A DNA stretch of 64,000 bases from Isoetes taiwanensis (Eukaryota; Streptophyta; Lycopodiopsida; Isoetales; Isoetaceae): contig JAJEKV010000092.1 in NCBI GenBank assembly GCA_021234155.1, forward strand, positions 2,616,561 to 2,680,560, given 5' to 3'. A program made the position numbers and the translations under genes. The notes beneath the pieces are model-generated. The model was given only the letters and a program-made list of their open reading frames with translations, made no database searches and was not told the origin of the DNA. Every line of letters begins with the position of its first letter. Positions within the stretch are counted from its first letter, which is position 1. This document shows positions 32,843 to 44,391 of this stretch, in pieces.

Positions 32843-32877
32843 CCGGTTTGTGTTCTCCGCGAGTCCCTTCCCAGAAT
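32843..32877 (+). repeat. B2 terminal repeat, 3' end of the DIRS-like element
   Basis: CCGGTTTGTGTTCTCCGCG, then AGTCCCTTCCCAGAAT, as in B1. The following TCTTGTTATGTTGTAACATT belongs to the flank and is shared with 59146 onward. Confidence 0.75.
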
Positions 32878-33267
32878 TCTTGTTATGTTGTAACATTCTT
32901 ATCCTTGCCAACAATAGATGTTTTAAAACTCACGCTTTTTTATGTCACCATAACTTGAATATGAACGTAAGGATATAGACCAATGGGGAGTGTAGGAAAG
33001 CTGACAACAATATCCTGGATGTGCAAAATTACATCCATCTATTTATCTTTTTAGTTGAAAACACTATAACCAAGTAAAATTACATGAAGACATTTACACT
33101 TTAGATAAGGTCAAAGTAGAATGCTACAAAAATTGTCTTAGAGAGTGTTAAACAATAATAGGAGCTAGGGGTTGACCCAAACACAACACATGCCCATGCC
33201 ACCCTAATGGGATGATTGGATAGTGAAAGAAGAAATAACCATATTGACATTCTAAAAATGCACATGC
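32878..33267. other. No gene seen
   Basis: Sequence between the DIRS-like end and the MITE, shared with 59146-59538. No domain recognised. Confidence 0.4.
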
Positions 33268-33691
33268 AAAAAAAGAAGGGAAATTTACCAAAATGCCCCA
33301 ATATTTTGCAAAAAATTATCAAAATACTCCTAAGAATGAGGTGTTGGGCCAAAATGGTAATAACTTCTTTGTGACTGATCAAACATGAAATTAGCCTTCA
33401 CAAAACTTATAGATAGTGGACCCTATCCAACGGCAGTAGAATCATCTAAAAGGGAGTTGGAATCTTCAAGTTATGGTGCTTTAAATATGGGTTTTAAAAA
33501 ACAACTCAAAAGAGCATAACTTGTGAATTTCAACTTCAATTTAGATGAATTTGCTACAACTACCATGAAGACAACTTTCACATTTGATGAGCCACAAAAA
33601 CTATATTACCTAAGATGCCCTTTGTTTGAAGGGCATTTTGGTAATTTTTGCAAAATATAGGGGCATTTTAGTAATTTTCCCAAAAAAAGAA
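33268..33691. mobile_element. Mutator-type MITE
   Basis: The element (33278-33681, 404 bp) has about 50-bp terminal inverted repeats: GGGAAATTTACCAAAATGCC at the left and, inverted at the right, GGGAAAATTACTAAAATGCC. It is flanked by a 10-bp direct repeat AAAAAAAGAA (33268-33277 and 33682-33691). TIR length and a 9-10 bp target duplication fit a MULE-derived MITE. No coding capacity. Confidence 0.8.
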
Positions 33692-34088
33692 ATAGAATTT
33701 TGTTGCCATTGGCACCCTAATGAGTACATCCTAAACCCATTGATGTGGTATGAAAGCAAAGATTTATGGTTTTCCTTTCCAAGAAAACAATAACATCAAC
33801 TTTCATAATCATCTATTGTTATGTAAAAAGGGGAGCAGGTGCAAAATCTCAAATCACAACACAATAAAAAATGGAGTGAAATAGATAGATAGATAGGCTA
33901 TTTTATCCATTGTCCAAAATGCTTGGGTTACATCAAAACTGTACATAAAACATCTACTCGATTAATTTTAATGAAGTACAATAGAAGAGTATTTGAGAGT
34001 GATACTCTTTTATCAAAATAAAAATGCTACAACTTGTTCAAAATGGCCTGGCCACAAAGCAACCTACTATATACATCTTTCAAAGCAC

Positions 34089-34480
34089 TCAAACATTGTG
34101 GCTAACCCTACTATCTTCCCCATGCTTCAATGAAAAAAGCATCTCGTTATTGACTTCTTTGACCATGAAAGTACTTTCAATGTAGAAGTTCTCAAGCTTG
34201 ACTAGCAGCTTGTCGATATCAAGCATTGTTATCTCATATACACATTTTGGACATGGGCTCCAAGGTTGCCAATCATACCACGACCTTAAGGCTTTGACAA
34301 CAAAAGAGGCGACTACCATTGTGACGTCTGTTACTTCGTCTATGATGCTCCCATCATATCAGAAGGCGGAGTTCATCCCTCTGGCGGCCAAGCTGACAGA
34401 GGCCGTCCACCTGACACCAATTTCCTTGGCAAGGAATCGATGAGGAAGAATGGACGGGTAATTTGTCCCGTCCTCCCTCG
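34089..34480 (-). other. Unknown ORF, shortened copy
   Basis: The reading frame encodes MVVASFVVKALRSWYDWQ, then SPCPKCVYEITMLDIDKLLV. It is the same protein as 60390-60803 but is cut at the N-terminus by differences near 34360-34385. I do not recognise it. It lies within the duplicated, transposon-rich segment, so it is most likely a transposon or captured-gene relic. Confidence 0.35.
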
Positions 34481-34539
34481 GGACCATCCTAGCTGCAGAA
34501 GCGTAAATAAACGTAAGCACATGATATCAAATATAAATA

Positions 34540-34561
34540 GAGCCACCTCGAAGGGTGGCTC
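34540..34561. repeat. Small perfect hairpin
   Basis: GAGCCACC pairs with GGTGGCTC around a 6-base loop, right after ATATAAATAG. It is unchanged in the second copy (about 60798-60819). Confidence 0.5.
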
Positions 34562-36589
34562 ACCATAGCATACATGTGTGAGCTCATTAACAACATCATC
34601 ATCATGGATGAGATCCTACCCAAGACTCAGATTCCAGGGGTATGAACTGACGGTTTGGGTCTCTAGAAGTCATCGCAGACAGAATTCATGTCAATGGATT
34701 GGGCTGACATAGGAACATGGCTGTTGGAAAGTTCTCTCCATCCGTCCCTCCTGTGCATACTTTGCAAAATAGATCGAAGTGTCTTGGGACTGGGCCGTAG
34801 CTTGTCGGGTGCATAGCCAAGGGGGTACTACTGGGTACTACTGGATTTCATCTCCTCAGCCCCGATGAGGCAGGAAGGGGATCACCCCCTCCAGAGGTAT
34901 GCATACCCATCACAGCCGGCTAGAGGGCCACTGCCCGTCTACGACTTGAACCTCATTGAAGGCGACGCATCACCCAAGAGGTGTCGAGCCCATGCCTTGC
35001 CCACACGCAGTGGCAAGCCATTAGGCCTAGCCCACTAAGATCCCTGGTAGGCTTTACACACCAGAAGGATCGATCAGCAATGGGACATGTCCTCCTTATC
35101 CATCGGTCTAGCCCCGCCACTCACAACTAGACGGGCTCTTATGCACATGCCGCATTAATTGAGAATTAATGAGGCTATCTAGATACATCAACTACTGAAG
35201 CTTTCAGGGTCTCTACAACCTTTCCCGATACACAGGAGTGCGCATAGAATAGAACATCATTACCATAGAACTGAAATACAGAATAACATCTAATCTATCT
35301 ACCTAAGCATACATGGTTAGGTTCCTTTGTTAGGGCTTGTGATCTCAGAATCTACAAGGCTGCTAAGGCTAATCTAACATGCTATCCCAACTCATTGCCG
35401 AACTAAAAGTCGGCATTGCACAACAGAATCACTGTTTACCTGATCCCTGGCTTGTTCCCGCACCTCGAATCGCGTCCATGCTTTTGCTTGGGTCGAGGAC
35501 AACTGAACCTGGAGGATCTGTTGTGCAAAGGCGGCTTGGCGGCATCTGGCAATGCGAACTAGCAGCTTGGCTTGGCCAGAATGGCCCAAGGAAGCCGAAA
35601 TGCAAAAATGGAAAAGGTTTAGGGTTTCCCCTTGTTCCTTTTACATGACCTTTTAGGGTTTAGGGCTAAAAGGACATATGGGGTTTTGCCATGAGGCAAA
35701 GGGGGGTTAAATGCATATGTTTATAGACATGTGCAACATACGAGGTTGCCCCCTATGGTGCAACCCTTTACGGTTCCCAAGTACATGTCATCAAGATGAC
35801 ATGTACGAGTGGTGTGGCAGTATAATATATGTATTCGGACCGTATATTATGCTGGAATATCACAATCTCCCCACCTTGAATTGACGTTGTCCTCAGCATC
35901 ACGAGTCTCCCCACCTTGAAAACCTGCATGATCCCTACAACACATTTCACGCATGCAATTTTTATAACAATTACCCCAAGGTAATATTTAAGTTTAATTT
36001 TTATAATCGCATCCCTTGTTCCATAACATGCTATAGTAAGGTGATCTCTCAACCCTTACATTAACATTTAATATTCGCAAAACTTTTATAATTTGCACAC
36101 TTATCATTAACAGAGTTTTCAAAATTTTATAATTTAAAGGTCCATTTGGTCTCCTTGCAACACATTATGACAAAACATGTGTTGCAATTCTTCGCAGTGG
36201 GACTCTCCTGCCGCCAGACACTCCTACAGGTCCAACACTACGTTAGTACATATTTATTTATTATAAAGTTGGTTATTAGGGAACCACCCATTTAATTACG
36301 CATAATTAACTATATGGATGCAACTAATCTCCCGGCGTAGAAAGATGATGCTTCTTTCATCGTGGCCGTAGAGACACCGACCCTATAATGCCTAGGATGA
36401 TCACTCATGCCTACACCTTTCGTCGCCCTTGGCGTGGAGGATGGCATCCTCCCCGTAGTAGGCATTGACTAGAGGTGCTTTCCTATCAATGCATGAACTA
36501 AATGACCTCTTATTTCTCAATTTCATCTACTTCCGTGGCTACGGAAGTAGACTTCTTAATCTACCTCATACTTACCTATCGGTTCGGTG
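34562..36589 (-). other. LTR-like or 3' end sequence of an unidentified element
   Basis: No convincing ORF. On the minus strand a purine tract CAAGGTGGGGAG occurs twice (about 35868-35879 and 35906-35918), preceded by coding-like GAGGACAACGTCAATTC. This resembles the polypurine tract and 3' LTR start of plant LTR elements. I could not find a partner LTR. Copia coding sequence stops abruptly at about 36590, so this block has replaced its RT/RNase H half. Confidence 0.35.
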
Positions 36590-38242
36590 TCGGGTGACGA
36601 GTCGACCTTTGCATTGCTCCATGAATTGGGTGTGAATGCGTATGCTGAGCAGCCAAATACTTTTATGTCTTCAACATCTGGCTTAATCCCACTTTAAAGT
36701 CCCTCTGGTGTCATGCTCTTGACTGCACTAGTTGGAGATCGATTCTGCAAGTAACATGCTGTTAGTATGGCTTCTCTCCAGAACTAGTCAGAGCCCATTT
36801 CAACATGCTTAGAGCGGCTTCAATATTCTCATCTTCCTTTCGGCCATGCCATTTTGCCAATGCTCATATGAATTAGACAATTGCCTCTTGATGCCTTCTT
36901 GACGTAGGCATACAAATTATGTGCTATTATCACTTTTAATGGCCCCAGTCTGATACCCTGCTTCTTTTTCCACTTCCTTCATCCATGTTTGAAATGTATC
37001 TACTACTTCGAATTTCTTCTTTAGCAACATCACCCAAGCTTTCTGGTGTAATCATCCACAATCACCAAGAAGTATTCAACTTTTCTAAAAGTTTGTATAG
37101 GCATTCTTCCACTCAAACCTATATGTATCATTTGTAATGGTCTTATTGCTCGATTTCCTTGTCTTTTGGGTTTTTTCTGTTGATGTTTGCTAACAATGCA
37201 TCCCTCACATGTGCCATCCCTGTAACCATGTTTTAGCAATTAGCCTTTTCAATCTATTTTGATTTATGTGCCCCATTCTCCTATGCCATAAAGAAAAATC
37301 CATGTCTGGTCCAGCAGCTGTCAATGCTTGAATTCCCTCCTTCTGGTTTTCTATTAATATAAATGACCTGATCTGCTTGCTTTGGCTATAACTTGTTCAC
37401 CCTTATTAAGGGGCATCACTTCTTCTTTCTTGATGTGTGCAGTTATGCCCACATCAGTCAATCTTGCCAAAGACATTAGATTTTTGCCCAATCGTGGCAC
37501 ATAAAGTACCTGCTTCAACTTCCTTGCTTGATCAGCAAAATAACATGTCATGGTCCCTGTTCCAGGAATTTGCAAGCCATCTGCAATGCCACTAACTTTC
37601 CGGCCATTTGTTTTGCATCTACGTCACTTTCTTCTTCTTCACTGTCTGAGCAGCACTCCCTTTTGTCTTCTGCTATATGTGCACTATTGTTATCTCCAGC
37701 TCGACCATTGTTCCATCTTCGTGATGAGGACGACTGCCTACGCTTGCTCTCCCTTTCTTTCTTCCAGTCCTTCCTTCCTTTGTGACTTTTTATCACTTTC
37801 TCCTTTTGAATTGCAATGCCTAGCAATATGGCCCATTTTCCCACAAGTCCAACACTCAAAGCTCTTTTTTTCAGACCGTACTTTTAGCCACATATGCTAT
37901 GTCTGTTTCTTCTTTCTTCAGCAAGTGAGACGCTTGAAGCACTGTCATCTTGACATCCCATTGCTTGTTTGATTGAATCATACGAGCTAGGTAGGCTAGC
38001 CAAAATTGCCATAGCCATATCTTCATCACCGATCATATGGTTCAAAGCAGCCAATTGATCTCCCAAACTGACCATATTACTTATGTGATCAATAGGATCA
38101 TCTGCTTCCTTCATCTTTGCACTAAAAAAGCTCTGCCACAGAAACAGTCTTGAGAGTTCTTTTCAAACACTCCCATCCCTCCTTGGCTGTTTCCTTCAGC
38201 CTTATCAATGGTATTTGCCCATCCTTAAGCCCAAACATCAAT
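36590..38242 (-). pseudogene. Ty1/copia polyprotein relic: gag part, protease, integrase
   Basis: On the minus strand: the gag C-terminal part with LKETAKEGWECLKRTL, then ALNHMIGDEDMAMAILASLP (38200-37990); the zinc knuckle CWTCGKMGHIARHC (about 37850-37810, Cx2Cx4Hx4C); the protease/linker region with QVLYVPRLGKNLMSLARLTD (about 37510-37440); the integrase zinc part CEGCIVSKHQQKKP and VDDYTRK (37200-37040); and integrase LTACYLQNRSPTSAVK, VFGCSAYA (36790-36630). Stops and frame changes are frequent. The element is cut at about 36590, so RT and RNase H are missing. The 5' part of gag is at 49609-49853 beyond the inserted MULE. Confidence 0.85.
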
Positions 38243-38486
38243 GGAACTCCGTATATCTCAAGCGGGATCTGGTTAATGTGGCCAGAAATCCCGATATCGC
38301 CCACTCCATCGCCATGCACGCCATCGATCCGATTGATGGCCATGGGTTCTCGCCGCCATGCCCCATTCATGGGGCAGGCGGATGCCATGCGAGAGCAGCC
38401 ATGCGGGATATCCCATGCTACTTCCCATGCCATGCCAAATCCGCATTAACTGCAACCTGCCAATCGTACCTGCAGAAGTCACTTCA
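38243..38486 (+). repeat. Left terminal inverted repeat of the 11.4-kb MULE
   Basis: Starts GGAACTCCGTATATCTCAAG, then CGGGATCTGGTTAATGTGGCC, and remains complementary, with a few indels, to 49370-49599 up to GCAG..GTCACTT. The TIR itself contains one GGTTAATGTGGCC copy, the same motif as the internal arrays. Confidence 0.9.
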
Positions 38487-38678
38487 ATCATTTGTTCATG
38501 TACCTGAAATGGATAGTTCGGAGCAAGATTGTTCAACCGCTTCAGCTTCAGACAGTGAAATGCCGTGCTCTCGAAGAAATTCCCTTTGGATGAGAATTTC
38601 AGAAATCCCCTTCTACCCATTCCCCTTCCGGATCCTTCCCCTTCTCTGCTACTACTTGAATTCGTCGGGTTCTAGGAG

Positions 38679-41673
38679 ATGGCGGCCGACGTGATCGATC
38701 CGGAGGTGGAGAAGGTAAGCTTTCAATTGTTGGCTTCAATTATTTTCGGAAAGGAAAACCCTGTAAGCAGCAAATTATTTCGAATTTCAGATCCTCCCCA
38801 TTCAAGATCCTCCCCCACGCCCGTTTTCAAGGAAGGATTTGATATGGGAAATGGAAAATCATCACACAGTCCCAAATAGTGGCTCTGTTGCTGTTCCTTG
38901 CTGCTATATTCCAACTAATAGAGTTTCAGACTTCATCACTGGGGAGCAGAATTATCCAGGGTTTAATACTACATTTTATAAGCAATGGTCTCGGTCAAGA
39001 GAGAGTGAACAGGCAAAGAAGCGCGTTGACGAGCATGCCTATCTGAAGATCGTGAGGTAAGTTGTCGGTTAATGTGGCCATAACCCAATCTCTTAAATTT
39101 CGCGTGGGGTGGTAGTGGTGGTAAGTCATGGAAAGGGAGGAAGTGTTTGAACTGAGTGATGGTTAATGTGGCCATAGTCTGTTGCCTCAGGCATTGGGGG
39201 TGGTTTAATAAGTGGTTAATGTGGCCTTAGATTGTGGTAGTCAATGTGGCCTTTAGAAGTGGTTAATGTGGCCATAGTTATTGCAGGGCCCTAAGTTCAA
39301 TTTAATTTGTCAAAGGGAGGTGGTGGTCTATGTGGCCTTTGGTGGTGGTTAATGTGGCCTTAGTTAGTAGTGGTGGTTAATGTGGACTTAGTTAGTAATA
39401 GTGGTTAATGTGGCCCTATTATGCAAGTTAGTTAATGGCTTGTTAATGCATATATGTTTGAATGTTTCACACAGTAATTGAAGTGTGGTTTTTTTGTTTT
39501 AGCTACCACTGTGGCTATGGTCCAAAAGATCTCCGTAAGCAACCTCGTGAAGTAAAGCACAAGACAACCAAAGCTATGGTTGCTGAAGCAAAGAGGATTG
39601 ACCCATCATACTCAAAGAGACAGAGGGGCATGAGCATCAAGAGAGGGTGTAGGTGCCATTTCACCACAAAGCAATTGTATTTGAAACCCGAATGCACCAA
39701 AATAACCTTTCATGAGATGGAACACATTGATGTGGAAGGCAAAGTATGTCATGGTGTTAATGATCCTCAATGTGCCAAGACCAGGCACGATGTAGCTCCT
39801 TGGTTATCATAAGAGAAGAAAGATTGGGCCAGGAATTAGTTGATATAGCATCACACCCCACAGGAGGTATACAGGGCAGGAGCAATGGGCTCTAAAGAAG
39901 AGGATGGATCCGAATAATGTGAAGAATAGAGATCAATTCCTTCACATGGATGATCTCTACAATTTGTCTAGGAAGATAGCATTGGACACTTGGATGTTAC
40001 ACGAAGACGTTGCTTTGAGTGTAAGGATGTGGGTAGAATTGCACCCAGAATCAGTGTTCTTGTACCAAGAAGGTGTACCATTTACTCTAGGGATAATCAC
40101 TCCCTTTCAGATGAAGATTCTCTTAGAACATGGCAAGAATGATGCTGTAGCAATGGACTCAACTTTCAAGACAAACGACCATTGCTATAGCGTGTACACC
40201 TTGCTAGTATACGATGACCATAGAAATGGTGTACCCGTTGCTTGGGTTCTCTCGTCCGACCGAGGTGAGAGAGGACATCCGACCTTGGCTCTTTGCATTG
40301 AAGAATCACATCCATGGTGTGGATCCCACTTGGCAACCCTCTTGTTTTATTGTTGATGATGCCAAAGCAGAGATTAATGCATTGGAAAAGGTTTGGCCTA
40401 ATTGTAGAATACAATTGTGCATTTGGCATGTGAGGAGAAATTGGATGAAAATGCTCTTGAAGCATGTGAAGAACAAGAAGGTTAGAGGGGAGATGTTTAA
40501 GGACCTTGGCCAACACACATGTGGAAGCGGATGGAAGATTTGGTAAAGATTATGTGGAGGCTTGTGAGAGGGAAGCTTTGAGGCTATTGGATGAGTTCAA
40601 GGAGAAATACAAATCTTGGAAGAGGGTTGTTAAGTACATGAACAGGACTTGGACTAAGAACATGCGACTTGGATCATTGCTACAAGAATCTATCCTTATA
40701 CCAACCAAGAGACAAATCTTTGCTATAGAGGCTTATCACAACCAAATGAAGAGAAAGCTAGGGGTTTTGAAGCTGCGCCACGAGAGGTAGGAGGATTGAT
40801 TGGTTGATCTACATGCTCACTTGTAGATTGGAAACACACCTTCTTTATGACAGGGTTCAAGAAGGATGAGGGTTTCAAAGTGAATAAGAGGCGAGGAGCA
40901 CATAGTTGAGGCAAGCAATTATAGGGGCACGTGTCATTCACGATGAGGTTTGTTAGATGGTTGAACTTCAAAGAAGGGAGGGCTGAAGTGTGGAGTCAAA
41001 ATATGGATGCTTGGGATGGGAGAGAGGCTGTGCCCTACCTTGTGGATGTTGCACATGAGCCTTGGTCATCTTGTGACTGCCCTTGGGGTATGAAAGGCAA
41101 CATTTGCAAACACAGGTGAAAGTGATCAAATGATGGCCAAGTATAGTGAGGGAGGACATTTTAAGGGTTTGTGGAACATTGCATGGTTCTCAAACCGGCG
41201 GTTTGGAGAGAACTTGAGGGCATTTGGAGAGGCATCACGATGATGGTTTTCTTGATACTTGGGGCACCATCTAGTCCAGAGGATACTTGCACATTGGTGG
41301 CGAGTTGGAGGATGACAATGGTGAGGAGAAGATTGTACCTGAGGATGGCATTGGTGAGGAGAAGATTTCCCCCACCACAAGAATTGAGAGTAGCATAAAT
41401 GCGAGCATGGCCCGCATTAGGGAGACCATATCTAGTAGCCCACGGGTTGCTTTGGAGGCAGATTTCCTCCTACGGGAGCTTAGTTTGAAGTTGGAGAGAC
41501 TGACCACTTGCAAGTTAGACACTGTTGCTGCACCCAGTCTACCCATTGTGGAGGACTTCAATGGAAAAACATTGGTGAGGCCAGTTCCATTCGTGGAGTG
41601 TCAGAAGAGGCAAAAGAAGCTTGTTGGTTCTAGTGTGTTTTCGCGAGAGTGTGAAGGGCACCTTCAAGAGTGA
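38679..41673 (+). pseudogene. MULE transposase (MuDR/FAR1 type) with introns, frameshifted
   Basis: Exon 1 38679-38714 (MAADVIDPEVEK), intron with GTAAGC..CAG, exon 2 38791-39056 (to YLKIV), intron 39057-39502 with GTAAG..TAG, exon 3 from 39503 (SYHCGYGPKDLRKQ, C-terminal GCRCHFTTKQ). Then come the catalytic part: AVAMDSTFKTNDHCYSVY (first Asp, about 40145-40200), SCFIVDDAKAEINALEKVWP and IQLCIWHVRRNW (40340-40445), and a SWIM zinc finger CDCPWGMKGNICKH (41072-41116, CxCx8CxH). An acidic tail runs to 41673. Stops at about 39810-39900 and frame changes near 40255 and 40520 break it. It would cut and move the element at its TIRs. Confidence 0.85.
39060..39430 (+). repeat. GGTTAATGTGGCC copies within the transposase intron
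   Basis: About ten copies of (T/A)GGTTAATGTGGCC.TA lie in direct orientation inside the second intron. All are in one orientation here, unlike the mixed orientation of the main arrays. Confidence 0.75.
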
Positions 41674-41790
41674 AGGGCACCTTCAAGAGTGAAGGTTGTG
41701 GCCAAATAAACTCATTTTGTTCAAAGAGATAGCTTTTTCTTTTAAAGTGTTACCATGATTTAAAGTGTTACCATGATTTACATTAACCAT
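41674..41790 (+). other. Transposase 3' flank
   Basis: Short tandem copies of AAAGTGTTACCATGATTTA. No gene. Confidence 0.4.
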
Positions 41791-43290
41791 GATTTACATT
41801 AACCCATGGCCACATTAACCCATTTTGGTTAATGTGGCCACATAAAGCCCATGGCCACATTTACCCATTTTGGTTAATGTGGCCACATTTCATATGTTGA
41901 TTATTTTCGTATGTTGATTATTTTCGTATGCTGATTATTTTCGTATGCTGAAATGCCATTATATTGCCCTCTTGGTCTACCGTTTTCTACAGATCTGCTC
42001 CTCCGCCCTCCGTCCTCTAGCTTCCTCCTCCTCCTTCGTCAGAGCTCCTCACCTGCATCTGCCATGGCCGCTTCTCCTGATGCATGCCCGCTTGATGCTG
42101 CACCAGAGGCCGTGCAGGCGCTGCCGGAGCACCTGAACTGCCTCCAGTCTGAGTGGCAAGAGACGAACCTAACCCAAGAAAGGCCGGAGTTCAAGCAAGT
42201 CATGACAAAGCTGTGTGATAGGGGGCAAGAAAGGCCTCGCTCGCATTACTGGGAGGCCGGGACCAGTATTTTTAAGGGAATACGTATATGATTTTTGTAT
42301 ATGAATCGTGCATTGATAAGGGAATCTTCACATTTTATGATTAATTAAACCCATGGCCACATTAACCCATTTTGGTTAATGTAGGCCTTTTAAAGCCTAT
42401 GGCCACATTTACCCATTATGGTTAATGTGGCCACATTAACCCATGGCCACATTAAACCATTTTGGTTAATGTGGCCACATAAAACCATGGCCACATTAAC
42501 CTATTTTGGTTAATGTGGTCACATTAGGGCCAAGGCCACATTGACCCATTTTGGTTAATGTGGCCATATTAACTGGAGACCACATTAAACCTATGGCCAC
42601 ATAAAACCATGGCCACATAAAACCATGGCCACATTAAACCCATGGCCACACTAACCCATAATGGTTAATGTGGCCACATAAACCCATGGCCACATTAAAC
42701 CCATGGTGGTGCCAAATTAAGCCCATTTTGGTTAATGTGGCCACATAAAACCATGGCCACATTAACCCATTTTGGTTAAAGTGGCCACATTATTCCAATG
42801 TCCACATTAACCCTATGTCCACATTAATTAACCCATTGGCCACATTAACCCAATGGCCACATTAACCCATAATGGTTAATGTGGCCGATAATTAACCATT
42901 GGCCACATTAACCCAATGTCCACATTAACACAATGGCCACATTAACCCATAATGGCTACATCAAACCATGGCCACATTAACCTATGGCCACATTAAACCA
43001 TAATGGCCACATTAATTAACCCATTGGCCACATTAGCCTCATGTCCTCATTAACCCAATGGCCACATTAACACCCATTAACACAACGTCCACATTAACAC
43101 AATGTCCACATTAACACAATGGCCACATTAACCCATAATGGTTAATGTGGCCCTTCAAAACCATGGCTACATTAAACCATGGCCACATTAACCTATGGCC
43201 ACATTTAACCATAATGGTTAATGTGGCCACATTAATCCAATGTCCACATTAACCCAATGGCCACATTAACCAATGTTTAGGTAAAAGTAA
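41790..43290. repeat. Main array of GGTTAATGTGGCC / GGCCACATTAACC motifs
   Basis: Dozens of copies of the 13-base motif, in both orientations and often back to back with short spacers (ATGGCCACATTAACCCA units of about 15-20 bases). It is interrupted at about 41940-42330 by unrelated sequence holding a 75-codon frame (42064-42291) starting MAASPDACPLDAAPEAVQ that I do not recognise. Back-to-back copies make perfect palindromes. The motif is part of the TIR, so the array multiplies a terminal sequence. Confidence 0.9.
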
Positions 43291-44040
43291 TATTGTGGGT
43301 GGGTGGCGATTCGCTACCAAATAATGCATTCAATAGTGACCTGACTCCACCCGCTCCTTTATATAAAACATGAACCTATGGATGCTCTTCTTCATTCATC
43401 CTGTTTCCTGATATAGTTTTTGTTCGAAGCGTTTGAGAGCGAAGCTATGGAAAGAATGCTCCAAAGCTTGAACGAGATTCAATCGAGCTCTCGGGATTAA
43501 GTGAAGCGAACAAATATGGAGTCGGTGTTTACAAGTAAGGCTACATTTGTTGCAGTTTCTAAAGTATGCTCCAGTAGTTTCTTATTTTTTGGATGTTGTA
43601 AATTGGTGTAGGGTTTGTGGAAAAGCTTCAACGAGATGGAATCCCAGAAAACACCCCAACCCGGTGAGGAGGCTGGATTTGGGAGGCGTATCTGACCTCA
43701 TGAAGAAGGTTAAGAAATACATGATTGGTGAGTGGGCAATGAAGCCTGGCTGGAGACCCGATTGGGTTGACTCATGGGATGAGGGTTAGGTCTTAAAGAG
43801 ATCGCCAAGTCCGGAGGCACCACAAGAAAAGCACAATCAAGATGATCTTTGGATGGAGCGATAATGTGGCCCGATATACTCGACATGCGGTTTTGGTTCA
43901 AAGGAGATGGTGAGGTGGAGGACTTCAACGGAAACCATTGATGATGCTCATGAGTAGTACAAAGAGTTGTTACGTTGAACATGCTTTGTGGTGTGCCTGA
44001 TTTGTTTAGTGTGTGTTTAAAGATTTAATGTTTTTTTAGT
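43291..44040 (+). other. Unrecognised, possibly coding segment
   Basis: The frame 43547-43789 reads VNWCRVCGKASTRWNPRKHP, then MKKVKKYMIGEWAMKPGWRP. No family recognised. A TATA-like CCTTTATATAAAACATG lies at about 43356-43372, so this may be the promoter and 5' part of a second MULE gene. Confidence 0.25.
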
Positions 44041-44300
44041 GTTAGCATGAACCCATGGCCACCTCGATTGTATGGCCACATTAACCCATGGCCTTAGAAC
44101 CATACTTGTTATATTGGTATATTACCTATTAACTTTCTGATATACTTTGCTTCCATTAATGGTTAATATTCAATGGTTAATGGTTAATATTCAATGGTTG
44201 GTTAAATGGTTAATAGTTAATATTCAATGGTTGATATTCAATGGTTGGTTAATGTGGTTAATATTCAATGGTTGGTTAATGATTTAATCTACACGTGGTT
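44041..44300. repeat. Short array of GGTTAAT motifs
   Basis: A drifted form of the array: ATTCAATGGTTAATGGTTAAT and similar, with a few full GGCCACATTAACC copies at 44050-44095. Confidence 0.75.
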
Positions 44301-44391
44301 AAAAACGTGCATGGATTGCATACAAAAATTTTAGGTTAAATGGTTAACACTATCCCGATCGATCGATCTACTGTCAGGAGACAAGGTAGAC

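Larger units (their letters stand above)
22962..32877 (+). mobile_element. DIRS-superfamily (tyrosine recombinase) retrotransposon, decayed
   Basis: A1 begins at 22962 (GGCATCGATCCGAGCC), matching A2 at 32137 over about 130 bases. B1 (about 32101-32136) abuts A2, and B2 is about 32843-32877. Between them, on the plus strand, lie a gag-like region, a reverse transcriptase, RNase H and a tyrosine recombinase in the order known for DIRS-type elements. There are no LTRs, no DDE integrase and no target duplication, as expected. A 2.0-kb gag-only LTR element is inserted at 23930-25954; without it the element is about 7.9 kb. Several stops and frame changes show it is inactive. The split direct repeats resemble PAT/Ngaro groups more than DIRS1, which has inverted repeats. 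The placement within the superfamily is inferred. Confidence 0.85.
31667..37763 (+). repeat. Large direct duplication, copy A
   Basis: Matches 57944-64000 throughout, in the same orientation, including the DIRS-like 3' end, a MITE, an unknown ORF, an LTR-like region and part of a copia element. The left breakpoint is sharp (31667 = 57944). The right limit is set by the window end. Identity is high, with blocks of many small indels. Confidence 0.92.

Noticed and set aside
34562-36589. Complete Ty3/gypsy element to the left of the copia relic
   Set aside because: Only polypurine-tract-like motifs were found. No RT, integrase or second LTR could be recognised, so I left it as LTR-like sequence.
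37548-37859. Separate small basic protein gene
   Set aside because: It is the zinc-knuckle and linker part of the copia Gag in a shifted frame.
38215-38694. 159-codon plus-strand ORF at the left end of the MULE
   Set aside because: It is a translation of the terminal inverted repeat; the mirrored ORFs at 49360-49610 show the same thing.
41790-43290. Possible CRISPR-like array
   Set aside because: Repeats are short (13 bases), in both orientations, with irregular spacers of the same sequence family, in a plant transposon. They are TIR-derived motifs.
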